From: JAVBNH01 sp031551635
GTDB lineage: Bacteria; Bacillota; Clostridia; Oscillospirales; Acutalibacteraceae
DNA length: 64,000 bases
Reading direction: 5' to 3'
NCBI GenBank assembly: GCA_031551635.1
Contig: JAVBNH010000027.1
Location: 1-64,000 of the forward strand
This document shows, in pieces, positions 18,802-26,355 of this stretch (within the stretch, counting starts at the first letter, position 1; each line of letters starts with the position of its first letter). Below the pieces are notes generated by a model, which saw only the letters and a program-made list of their open reading frames with translations, was not told the DNA's origin and ran no database searches. Both the position numbers and the translations under genes were made by a program.

Positions 18802-19437
18802 TTATTTTACATCAAGCAGAGCCAAGTCAATGAGCGTCATATACTCGTCCTTAGTACCCATTCCAACCTTGACAGCCGTCACCAGCTCGCCTTTTCTGTT
18901 TATCAGCAGAGTCGTGGGAATCGACATTATCTGCGAAAGAAAGGCGTTGTTCACTACATCGTTTTCAAGCACATAGCTGTCAAAATTCAGATTATACTGG
19001 CTCTCAAGGCTCACTGCCTTGTCTTTCTTTTGATTGCCGTCGACAACAATTCCGATTAGACGGACATCCTTGCCTGTGTCGGAGAGGGCGGTGTTGAGCT
19101 CATTCAGCTCCGGAAACTCCTCGATACACGGCGGGCAGTAGGTGCCCCAAAAATTTATTACAGTCAGTTGAGCATCGGTATAAAAAAGGCTGTCAAGGTT
19201 GTTGCCCTTTAAGTCTTTTGCGCTCAGGCGCGGAATTGATTTTTCAAATCTTCCCAGCTCCATTTTATAATAATTATAGTTGGTCTGCCCGATTTTCGCT
19301 ATTAAAGCATCCCTGTCGGCAACGCCGGAAACCCCTGCGGGGGCTGTTGTTCCCTTATTGTTTTCATAAGCCGCACTACAGGAACATAAAGCGGCGCAAA
19401 GCAGAAAAATTACGCTTAAGAAAATTACCTTTTTCAT
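18802..19437 (-). CDS. TlpA/ResA-type thioredoxin-fold lipoprotein
   Basis: A 211-residue lipoprotein with a basic start, hydrophobic stretch and lipobox ALCSC (Cys near 18 or 20). The thioredoxin fold spans about 75-205: VINFWGTYCPPCIEEFPEL holds the CPPC active site, and the cis-Pro loop is SIPTTLLINRKGE. Proteins of this type reduce or carry electrons to extracytoplasmic thiols. First gene of the redox cluster (tlpA - CD1871A - [DUF1016] - 4Fe-4S). RBS GGAG is 9 bases upstream. Its promoter overlaps a perfect 26-bp palindrome (see 19454-19499), so expression is probably repressed by a dimeric regulator. Confidence 0.9.
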   Translation of the reverse strand: MKKVIFLSVIFLLCAALCSCSAAYENNKGTTAPAGVSGVADRDALIAKIGQTNYNYYKMELGRFEKSIPRLSAKDLKGNNLDSLFYTDAQLTVINFWGTYCPPCIEEFPELNELNTALSDTGKDVRLIGIVVDGNQKKDKAVSLESQYNLNFDSYVLENDVVNNAFLSQIMSIPTTLLINRKGELVTAVKVGMGTKDEYMTLIDLALLDVK

Positions 19438-19453
19438 AAAGTCACTCCAAAAA

Positions 19454-19499
19454 AGCTATTATTGAATTCAATAATAGCTGATTTTTAATTTTTCGTCAA
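19454..19499 (-). promoter_or_regulatory. tlpA promoter overlapped by a 26-bp palindrome
   Basis: On the minus strand TTGACG (19494-19499) and TATTAT (19471-19476) are separated by 17 bases. The -10 lies in one arm of a perfect palindrome at 19454-19479 with arms AGCTATTATTGAA and TTCAATAATAGCT. The palindrome is followed by TTTTTT on the minus strand, so it may also end transcripts of the upstream ECF operon. Operator for a dimeric repressor is the simplest reading. Confidence 0.6.
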
Positions 19500-19523
19500 T
19501 ACAAATACCTAAAGAAGCAGAAA

Positions 19524-20123
19524 TCAAAATCTCAAAATCAGATACCAGCTTTTTGCAAGCCGTTTTATGTTGTAGTGATCATGGTACATGTCTTTCTCCA
19601 CATGCGGCTTTTTGCCGTTGAAGGTGTAATTAATTTCGTCATACTCTTTGTTGATAAAACGGATTTTTTTATTGTCGCCTATTATTCCGACCTCATCATA
19701 TAGTTGAACATATTGATACACTCTCCGGTAAGCGTCAAGCAGCGTGTTATCCACATACTCAATAACAATATTTTTTGAAACGCCTTCCGGAATATTGTCG
19801 GTATAGCAGAAAAATTGTATATATTCACTTTCAAAATCAATATGATATTGCATGCCGTCCGGAAGCTTTTCAAGTACTGGCTGTATAATATCGCTCAGCA
19901 TTTTAAAGTCAGTCTGATAATCCTCGAAATCACTATATCTGTTGTAAAAAATTTTGTATAGTACGATAACAGGAAATATCAAAACTGCCTTTGAATAGTC
20001 AAAAAACGGTCCGACAACCGGCACTGTATCAAGAGAGGGGAAGAAAAAGCCCAGCGAAATAAGGAAAGCGATGCATAAAAAAACCGCGCAGACACTCAGA
20101 ACAATTTTCTTTTTTCTGCTCAT
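19524..20123 (-). CDS. Membrane-anchored protein of the ECF sigma operon, unknown function
   Basis: A 199-residue protein that I do not recognise. The start at 20123 (MSRKKKIVL) follows GGAAAGGATT and lies just past the stop of the anti-sigma gene. One hydrophobic segment at about 6-28 and a second weaker one at about 45-65 suggest N-terminal membrane anchoring; the remaining 130 residues are mixed alpha/beta with many Tyr and Asp and no known motif. As the third gene of a sigma / anti-sigma operon it may be a sensor or a target of that system. Ends before a palindromic terminator-like site. Confidence 0.65.
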   Translation of the reverse strand: MSRKKKIVLSVCAVFLCIAFLISLGFFFPSLDTVPVVGPFFDYSKAVLIFPVIVLYKIFYNRYSDFEDYQTDFKMLSDIIQPVLEKLPDGMQYHIDFESEYIQFFCYTDNIPEGVSKNIVIEYVDNTLLDAYRRVYQYVQLYDEVGIIGDNKKIRFINKEYDEINYTFNGKKPHVEKDMYHDHYNIKRLAKSWYLILRF

Positions 20124-20127
20124 AAAT

Positions 20128-20751
20128 TTAATCCTTTCCGCAATATTGGGCAAATTTATTCGAGAAAAAAAATCCGGTTAGCAAAAGAACAAGACAAACG
20201 ATTAAGCCTGCGGGAAAAATGCCAAGGTCTAACAACGTAGACAGTACGAAAGCCTTAGTGACATCGGCAGAAGGTACGAAATAACAATAATAGTCAATAG
20301 CAAAAGCGTAACCGCAGAGCGTAAACAGCGCTTGAATAAGAATGGTCGCGATGACAAACTGTCTGCGGTTTTTATAGAGATGCAGGAAAAAATAAGAGAG
20401 CTGAGTGAGAAGCATAGCCGTAAAGGGAACCACAATAACCCCCGCATAAAATCCGTTAGGTGAAAAATTGTTTTCCAAAAAAACACCGATTGTAATAAAG
20501 CCAAATGAAACCAAAAGTAAAATGCTTTGCAAAATTGAAGCATACCACTGCCGAATCATCGAAAAGCGCTGAGGTTCAAGGCTTGCCGGTTTATTTACCT
20601 TTAGCTTTTCCTCGGTAAAATCCATCTCAAGATATGATTTTTTACATTTTTCGCAGTTATTCAAATGCGCACTGACCTCCTCGCGCGTCTCAGCAGAGCA
20701 AACACAGTCAATATACAACGGCAATAAATCTTCTATTATTTCACATTTCAT
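20128..20751 (-). CDS. Zinc-finger (zf-HC2) anti-sigma factor
   Basis: A 207-residue protein. The N-terminal 45 residues match the zf-HC2 domain of anti-ECF-sigma factors: CVCS... followed by HLNNCEKCKKSY, with the H-x3-C-x2-C zinc ligands. Then come about four hydrophobic helices (around 75-95, 100-120, 130-150, 175-195). It should hold the sigma factor at the membrane until a signal releases it. It overlaps the sigma gene by four bases (ATGA), the usual coupling for such pairs. Confidence 0.88.
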   Translation of the reverse strand: MKCEIIEDLLPLYIDCVCSAETREEVSAHLNNCEKCKKSYLEMDFTEEKLKVNKPASLEPQRFSMIRQWYASILQSILLLVSFGFITIGVFLENNFSPNGFYAGVIVVPFTAMLLTQLSYFFLHLYKNRRQFVIATILIQALFTLCGYAFAIDYYCYFVPSADVTKAFVLSTLLDLGIFPAGLIVCLVLLLTGFFFSNKFAQYCGKD

Positions 20752-21230
20752 GTTTTATCCAATCTCTCCCTTATCATTTTTTTCGCACGGTAATAGGTAA
20801 CTCTCGCCCAGCTGTCCGATTTCCCGTAAAGCTGTGCAATTTCCTGCAGCGGAATCTCGGCTAGTACATGCATTGAAAAAACACTTTGGTAAGGCTCGCA
20901 CACCTCAAACAAAAGCTTTTGAATCCTACCGGCGGTTTCCATATCGTCATAATTTTCCATCATTGAAGAACAATCATCTGCCGTCATTGTTTCATTCACC
21001 GTAAGAATTTTCGCGTTTGTTTTGTACCATGAAAAATATAGGTTTTTCGCGATAGAACACATCCAGACACTCTCCTTGCTATCGCCGCGAAACTGCGAAT
21101 GATTCATAAACGCACGGTAAACCGTCTCCTGAGCCAGCTCCTCGGAAAGCGAAGCGTCATGCGAAAGCCTGAGAAGAAAGCCGTAAACAATGCCGTAATA
21201 CGAGCCATACAGCTTCTCCTTTTCACTCAC
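20748..21230 (-). CDS. ECF-family RNA polymerase sigma factor
   Basis: A 160-residue ECF sigma factor. Region 2 includes LSEELAQETVYRAF and the -10 binding helix around SVWMCSIAKNLYFSWYK; region 4 has the helix-turn-helix EIPLQEIAQLYGKSDSWARVTYYRAKKMI. The preferred start is GTG at 21230 (MSEKEKLYG), with GGGG eight bases upstream; an in-frame GTG three codons earlier overlaps the RBS. It is followed by its anti-sigma factor with a four-base overlap and a membrane protein. The signal and regulon are unknown; autoregulation is usual for the type. Confidence 0.9.
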   Translation of the reverse strand: MSEKEKLYGSYYGIVYGFLLRLSHDASLSEELAQETVYRAFMNHSQFRGDSKESVWMCSIAKNLYFSWYKTNAKILTVNETMTADDCSSMMENYDDMETAGRIQKLLFEVCEPYQSVFSMHVLAEIPLQEIAQLYGKSDSWARVTYYRAKKMIRERLDKT

Positions 21231-21246
21231 ATAAAACACCCCTTTT

Positions 21247-21274
21247 TAGACATTAGACAATGGACATTAGACAG
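21247..21274. repeat. Heptamer tandem repeat (TAGACAT type)
   Basis: Four 7-bp units TAGACAT, TAGACAA, TGGACAT, TAGACAG lie 16 bases upstream of the sigma gene start. The rest of the 357-base gap to metG holds only AT-rich sequence and the metG promoter. Confidence 0.7.
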
Positions 21275-21446
21275 TAAATTACCTCATCGATTGTAATATA
21301 TAGATTTAATATGACAGCGTATATCTATTCGAAATTTATATTACAAATTTAACCCAAATTAATAGTTCTGTCAATCAATATGACATCAAAAAATGCCGGA
21401 CGTTACAAATATTTTTTATTTTTTTCAGTTGTAGGAAAATTTTTAC

Positions 21447-21474
21447 TTGCAAACGCTTGATAATATGGTATAAT
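21447..21474 (+). promoter_or_regulatory. Promoter of metG
   Basis: TTGCAA (21447-21452) and TATAAT (21469-21474) with a 16-base spacer precede a leader of about 105 bases. I see no T-box or S-box signature in the leader. Confidence 0.6.
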
Positions 21475-21587
21475 ATAAGGAATTATATTTTTTGTGGTTA
21501 AAATATAAATACCGCTGCAACAGAGAATAAGGTCAATGAAAACTGTATCGCGGATGATATCCACAATCTAGTAAAGGAGGCTAACAC

Positions 21588-23516
21588 ATGAACAAGTTCT
21601 ACATTACCACTGCAATCGCGTATACCTCGCAAAAACCCCACATCGGAAATTCTTATGAAATTGTGCTGACAGACGCTATAGCGAGGTTCAGGCGAATGCA
21701 GGGTCACGATGTATTCTTTCTGACCGGAACCGACGAGCACGGGCAGAAAATTGAAGAAAAAGCAAAGAACGCCGGTGTCAGCCCGAAAGAATATGTCGAC
21801 AAAGTCGCGGGGGAAATCCGCGAAATCTGCGATATTCTGAATACCTCTTATGACAAATTTATAAGAACAACCGACGATTATCATGAAGCGGTTGTTCAAA
21901 AAATATTCAAGAAGCTATATGAGCAGGGCGATATTTATAAAAGCGAATATTCAGGACATTATTGCGTCCCCTGCGAAAGCTTTTTCACCGAAACCCAATT
22001 GGTTGACGGCAAGTGCCCTGACTGCGGCAGGGAGGTTTCACAAACCAGCGAGGAAGCGTACTTTCTGCGCCTTTCGAAGTATCAGAAGCAGCTAGAGGAT
22101 TATATCGAGACGAACCCCGACTTTATTTATCCCGAAAGCCGCAAAAAAGAAATGGTCAACAACTTCCTGAAGCCCGGGCTGCAGGACTTGTGTGTCTCGC
22201 GCACCTCCTTCAGGTGGGGCGTTCCTGTAAGCTTTGACGAGAAGCATGTAATCTATGTCTGGATTGACGCTCTCTCGAATTATATCACCGCGCTTGGGTA
22301 TTCGCCTGAGGGCAGCGGTGAGCTTTATAAAAAATACTGGCCTGCCGATGTGCATATTATCGGCAAGGACATAATACGTTTCCACACGATTTACTGGCCG
22401 ATTATTCTTCTCGCCCTCGGTGAGCCGCTTCCGAAGCAGGTTTACGGTCACCCGTGGGTGCTGTGCGGAAACGACAAAATGTCAAAGTCCACAGGCAATG
22501 TCATCTATGCAGACGACCTCGTCAACCGTTTCGGTGTTGACGCGATTCGTTATTATCTCCTGTCTGAAATTCCTTTTGCTCAGGATGGCGGACTGACATA
22601 TGAGATGATTATCGAGCGCTATAATTCTGATCTCGCGAACAATCTCGGCAATCTTGTCAACAGAACTGTCGCGATGGTCAATAAATATTTCGGCGGAACT
22701 CTCCCCTGCAACACCTGCGAGGGTGAGTTTGACGACGACTTAAAACAGGCTGTTCTCGCGGTTCTGCCGGCGGTAGAAAAAGCCTTTGATTCGCTGCATA
22801 TCTGCGACGCTGCCGAAGCGGTTATTAACGCCGCGAAACGCTGTAACAAGTATATCGATGAGACCCTGCCGTGGGTTCTCGCGAAGGATGAGGCAAACAA
22901 CGACAGGCTTTCAACGGTTCTATATAACCTCATTGAGAGCATCCGGATTATCGCTGTGCTTCTCTCGCCGTTTATCCCCGACACCTCGAGGGAGATTCTT
23001 TCGCAGATTAATTCTGACATCACAAGCTATGATTCGCTTAAATGCTTCGGTGTAATCCCTGTTGGTTCCTCTGTCGGTGAGGCAAAGCCGCTTTTCAGCC
23101 GTCTTGACGCGGAAAAAGTCCTTGCTGAAATAAACGAGGAGCTGCAGAAAAAGGCGAAGGAGCGCGAAAAGAAGGAAATCCCCGGAATCGCCCAAATCGG
23201 TATTGAGGACTTCGCGAAGCTTGATTTGCGAGTGGCGAAAATTGTTGACTGCCAGACGGTCAAAAAAGCGAAAAAACTGCTGCAGCTGACTCTCGACGAC
23301 GGCAGCGGAAAACCGCGTACTGTAGCCTCGGGAATCGCTGCGTGGTATAAGCCGGAGGACATTATCGGCAAAAGCGTTATAGTCGTCGCGAACCTGAAGA
23401 GCGCTGTTTTGTGCGGCATCGAAAGTCAGGGTATGATACTCGCCGGCGATTGCGCAGAGGACGATGTTAAAGTCGTTTTTGTCGAAAATATGCCGGAAGG
23501 AACGAAAATCAGGTAG
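21588..23516 (+). CDS. metG: Methionyl-tRNA synthetase
   Basis: A 642-residue class I tRNA synthetase that charges tRNA-Met. It has the HIGH-type motif PHIGNSYE at residues 16-23, the zinc-binding knuckle CVPC...CPDC (around 127-146), the KMSKSTGN loop near residue 298, an anticodon-binding helical domain, and a C-terminal EMAP/Trbp111-type tRNA-binding domain (IGIEDFAKLDLRVAKI ... NLKSAVLCGIESQGMILAG, about 540-640). The CPxC knuckle and the fused tRNA-binding domain match the Bacillus/Clostridia type. RBS AAAGGAGG is ideal. tatD follows, as in many Firmicutes. Confidence 0.97.
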   Translation: MNKFYITTAIAYTSQKPHIGNSYEIVLTDAIARFRRMQGHDVFFLTGTDEHGQKIEEKAKNAGVSPKEYVDKVAGEIREICDILNTSYDKFIRTTDDYHEAVVQKIFKKLYEQGDIYKSEYSGHYCVPCESFFTETQLVDGKCPDCGREVSQTSEEAYFLRLSKYQKQLEDYIETNPDFIYPESRKKEMVNNFLKPGLQDLCVSRTSFRWGVPVSFDEKHVIYVWIDALSNYITALGYSPEGSGELYKKYWPADVHIIGKDIIRFHTIYWPIILLALGEPLPKQVYGHPWVLCGNDKMSKSTGNVIYADDLVNRFGVDAIRYYLLSEIPFAQDGGLTYEMIIERYNSDLANNLGNLVNRTVAMVNKYFGGTLPCNTCEGEFDDDLKQAVLAVLPAVEKAFDSLHICDAAEAVINAAKRCNKYIDETLPWVLAKDEANNDRLSTVLYNLIESIRIIAVLLSPFIPDTSREILSQINSDITSYDSLKCFGVIPVGSSVGEAKPLFSRLDAEKVLAEINEELQKKAKEREKKEIPGIAQIGIEDFAKLDLRVAKIVDCQTVKKAKKLLQLTLDDGSGKPRTVASGIAAWYKPEDIIGKSVIVVANLKSAVLCGIESQGMILAGDCAEDDVKVVFVENMPEGTKIR

Positions 23517-23521
23517 TTTTT

Positions 23522-23556
23522 TAAGTAATAAGTAATAAGTAATAAGTAATAAGTAA
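23522..23556. repeat. Heptamer tandem repeat (TAAGTAA x5)
   Basis: Five perfect copies of TAAGTAA follow the metG stop codon by five bases. Confidence 0.9.
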
Positions 23557-23585
23557 TAGTTAACAGACAAATATATGGAAATGGG

Positions 23586-23624
23586 ACGCACACTCAATTT
23601 TTAAAATATGGGTGTGCGTTTTTA
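23586..23624 (+). terminator. Intrinsic terminator after metG
   Basis: Stem ACGCACAC / GTGTGCGT with an 18-base loop, followed by TTTTT. It lies just before the tatD RBS, so tatD must rely on read-through or a promoter within the hairpin region. Confidence 0.7.
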
Positions 23625-23638
23625 AGAGAGGAGATACC

Positions 23639-24400
23639 ATGTACAATATTTTTGATTCGCATGCGCATTATGACGATAAAAAGTTTGACACTGACCGCAG
23701 AGAAGTGATTGCGGCATTGACTGCCGCGGGTGTTTGCGGTGTTATCAACTGCGGTACTGACATTGAAAGCAGTCGAAATTCGCTTTCTCTCGCTGAGGAA
23801 TACTCTTTCTTTTATTTCGCCTGCGGAATTCACCCTCATGATGCCGCGCATGCGTCTGAGGACTTCAATGATAGTCTGATAAGTCTATCACGGCATAAAA
23901 AATGTGTTGCGATAGGTGAAATCGGTCTGGATTACCACTATGATTTTTCCCCGCGGGAAGTACAATTGTCAGTTTTTGAGCGTCAACTGAAGATTGCTTT
24001 GGAGCTTGATATGCCTGTTGTTGTTCACAGCAGGGAAGCGAGCGAGGACACCTTGACGCTGCTCACGAAATATAAACCGCGTGGGGTTCTGCACTGCTTT
24101 ACGGGCAGCGTGGAGACGGCGAAGCAGGTTATAGACCTCGGAATGCATATCGGGCTCGGAGGCGCGGTAACCTTCAAAAACGCCCGGAAGCCCTGCGAGG
24201 TAGCCGCTGAAATTCCACTTGAACGCCTGCTGCTCGAGACCGACGCGCCGTATATGACCCCCGAACCATTCAGGGGCAAGCGCTGCGACTCCTCGCATAT
24301 CGTCTATACCGCCGAAAAAATCGCAGAGCTTCGCGATATGGACACACAGGACTTAATAAACCGTGCGACACAAAATACTAAAAGATTGTTTGATATTTAA
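23639..24400 (+). CDS. TatD family metal-dependent deoxyribonuclease
   Basis: A 253-residue TIM-barrel hydrolase of the TatD/YcfH family. Metal ligands are visible in order: FDSHAHYDD near the start, the glutamate in AIGEIGLDYHYDFSP, VVHSREA, LHCFTGS, and the C-terminal LLLETDAPYMTPEPFRG. Members act as 3'-5' DNases/RNases or in D-Tyr-tRNA and DNA-fragment turnover. The start ATG at 23639 has AGAGGAG eight bases upstream; an in-frame GTG nine codons earlier lies in the terminator stem. Placement after metG is the common order in Firmicutes. A bidirectional-looking terminator follows. Confidence 0.93.
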   Translation: MYNIFDSHAHYDDKKFDTDRREVIAALTAAGVCGVINCGTDIESSRNSLSLAEEYSFFYFACGIHPHDAAHASEDFNDSLISLSRHKKCVAIGEIGLDYHYDFSPREVQLSVFERQLKIALELDMPVVVHSREASEDTLTLLTKYKPRGVLHCFTGSVETAKQVIDLGMHIGLGGAVTFKNARKPCEVAAEIPLERLLLETDAPYMTPEPFRGKRCDSSHIVYTAEKIAELRDMDTQDLINRATQNTKRLFDI

Positions 24401-24420
24401 AAATCGAATATAATACAAAA

Positions 24421-24459
24421 AAATCCGCAGCCAAGATTGTTTTCGACTGCGGATTTTTA
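24421..24459 (+). terminator. Intrinsic terminator after tatD
   Basis: A 10-bp perfect stem (AAATCCGCAG / CTGCGGATTT) with a 16-base loop and a T-rich tail begins 20 bases after the tatD stop. Confidence 0.85.
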
Positions 24460-24471
24460 TTTAAATGACGA

Positions 24472-24548
24472 TTAGTACATTAGTGGGCTGAAAGCGCAAT
24501 AAAAAACAAGACTTGGGCTGTGGGCTTGGCAAGCCAAGCCCACGTTAG
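24472..24548 (+). repeat. 77-bp dispersed repeat, copy R4
   Basis: Full-length copy in plus orientation between the convergent tatD and beta-helix genes. It starts TTAGTACATTAG (one change from TTAGTACCTTAG), has the subtype B left hairpin (TGGGCT/AGCGCA) and an intact right hairpin, and ends CACGTTAG. Confidence 0.92.
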
Positions 24549-24558
24549 AATAAATACA

Positions 24559-26181
24559 TTAAATCGAGCGTATTATTTCCGCCAGAGCGGAGAAAATTTT
24601 GCCGATAATCGTTAGAAGTTTAATAAGCTGTGAGAAAATGCCGTCTGTTGGTTCCGGCTCTGGCTCGGGTTCAAGCTCCGGATTCACACTGTCATTAAAG
24701 GCATCTACTGCTTTTTCAAGGTCACCGATTTCTGTTGTTACCATAAATGCGGTTGTGCCGGGATTGTCAAGCACCGTATGCGCCGCGTCGATTGCCTGCT
24801 GCAGCGCGTCCGCCGCGTCCTGCGGATATTGCCCCGGCTCTGTGCCTATATCGGCTTCATCAAGCACCTTCTGAGCGTCTGCAATAGCCTGTTCCAGCGC
24901 GTCAAAGTCCGGAATTGCTTCCAGCGCGCCGTAGGTGACCGCCGCGCTGTCTCTCAGCGTGCCGAAGCGGTCGGCGGCGAGAAGGGTAATTAAGTCAGCC
25001 TTTTCGGTGTCTGTGAGACCGCTGCCGCTTTCAAAGGCAGCGGTTATCGGTGCGGCAGTGAAAAATTTCTTAGGATAAATCACGCCGTTTGCGTCAACTG
25101 TATTTGTACCGAGGATATCATCTGTTGTCAAGCCGTCCCTGCCTTCAATCAGATTGTTTCCAAGGATATTTCCGCTATTGGTTATATCAGAAAAAACATT
25201 TAAATTAACAGTGCAAAGAGAAGCTCCGCTGTTTCCGGCTACAACCGAATTTAATATATATAAATTATCAAGTATTGTATTTGCATTATAATAATACACG
25301 CCGTTTCCGATATTGTTGACAACTGTGCAGTGAATTATATCAGAGGCGTCTCTTATAAAAAGCGCTCCTGATTTTGTATTAGTTGTTTTATTGAGCGAAA
25401 ATACACTATTAGCAAGAACAACATATAACGATTTTAATGCGCTTCCATCTACAGCTTTATTACCTGTAAAGGTGCAGTTAGACACTGTAGCAGATTGGGA
25501 AATGAAACCGCCACCACTACCAGAAGATGATATATTACTCGTAAAAGTGCAGTCTGTCAAGGTAGATGTTTTTGCCCAAAAACCGCCGCCGTCAATTTTA
25601 GCTGTATTGTTAGTAAAAGTACAATTTGTTGCGGAAACTATTTTTGAATTAACAGCTCCGCCGTGTTCATCTGATTTATTTCCGGTAAATATACAATCGT
25701 TTGTGATTACTTCTACTTCAGCGCAAAGTGCACCGCCGCCTCTGTATGCAAAGTTATTTATAAAATTACAGTTAAATGCTGAGATTGTGCCCATTGAATA
25801 TACAGAGCCACCCCAAATAATTGAGCTTTTACCACTGTTTTGAATTGTCAGATTTTTTAGTGTGATAAGACCGTCTGTAACGGTGTGATTTATGGTTCTG
25901 CAAACTCCGCCGCCGTCAAGGGTGATAAAGCCCTTTCCATCAATGGTTATGTTTTTGTCAACAAGCAATTCTTCTGTCAGGCCAATGGTTGTGGCTTCGA
26001 CAGCGGCGGACTCTACTGTGTCGCCGTCAGCCGCTGCCGCGATAGCAGCGCGCAGGGAAGCTTCATCTGTGAAGGTGAGTGTTGCCGCGAAGGCACTTTG
26101 CGAAAACGCGGGGAGCAGTGCGAAAACCAGTGCGAGACTGAGAAGCGCTGCGAGTAATTTTCTTGATTTCGTTTTTGTCAT
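24559..26181 (-). CDS. Secreted beta-helix/FIVAR surface protein, paralogue 1
   Basis: A 540-residue secreted protein. Start at 26181 with RBS AAAGGGG; a signal peptide ends near SAFA|A (about residue 32). A right-handed beta-helix follows (about 60-330), built from polymorphic outer-membrane-type repeats such as NCTFTNNTAKIDGGGFW and CIFTGNKSDEHGGAV. Next are a 'choice-of-anchor Q'-like stretch (DRFGTLRDSAAVTYGALE), a FIVAR-like three-helix domain (ALEQAIADAQKVLDEADIG..., about 420-500), a Glu-Pro linker and a hydrophobic amphipathic C-terminal helix (FSQLIKLLTIIGKIFSALAEII) with no LPXTG. Probably adhesin-like or glycan binding. The next gene upstream is a close paralogue. Confidence 0.8.
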   Translation of the reverse strand: MTKTKSRKLLAALLSLALVFALLPAFSQSAFAATLTFTDEASLRAAIAAAADGDTVESAAVEATTIGLTEELLVDKNITIDGKGFITLDGGGVCRTINHTVTDGLITLKNLTIQNSGKSSIIWGGSVYSMGTISAFNCNFINNFAYRGGGALCAEVEVITNDCIFTGNKSDEHGGAVNSKIVSATNCTFTNNTAKIDGGGFWAKTSTLTDCTFTSNISSSGSGGGFISQSATVSNCTFTGNKAVDGSALKSLYVVLANSVFSLNKTTNTKSGALFIRDASDIIHCTVVNNIGNGVYYYNANTILDNLYILNSVVAGNSGASLCTVNLNVFSDITNSGNILGNNLIEGRDGLTTDDILGTNTVDANGVIYPKKFFTAAPITAAFESGSGLTDTEKADLITLLAADRFGTLRDSAAVTYGALEAIPDFDALEQAIADAQKVLDEADIGTEPGQYPQDAADALQQAIDAAHTVLDNPGTTAFMVTTEIGDLEKAVDAFNDSVNPELEPEPEPEPTDGIFSQLIKLLTIIGKIFSALAEIIRSI

Positions 26182-26277
26182 GATAAAAAACCCCTTTTCT
26201 TTAATAATGATAAATGACTTAATTTTTAAAGCAAGAATTGTTGCTTTGAAAATAAATATAATTCTGTGATTACATTT

Positions 26278-26329
26278 AAAAAAATTCGCAGCCTCTACCA
26301 TACTATATTTTATAGCAGAGGCTGCGAAT
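26278..26329 (-). terminator. Intrinsic terminator after the second beta-helix gene
   Basis: A 13-bp perfect stem (arms 26284-26296 and 26317-26329) with a 20-base loop is followed on the minus strand by a run of seven T. It separates the two paralogues into individual transcripts. Confidence 0.85.
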
Positions 26330-26355
26330 ATTATAGATGAGTGTGGACTTATCGA

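Noticed and set aside
21480..21587. Riboswitch or T-box in the metG leader
   Set aside because: The 105-base leader has no T-box sequence, no strong anti-terminator and no terminator before the RBS.
22920..23597. 225-codon minus-strand frame opposite the end of metG
   Set aside because: The first residues come from the TAAGTAA array (repeated Leu-Ile-Tyr) and the rest mirrors the tRNA-binding domain; not a gene.
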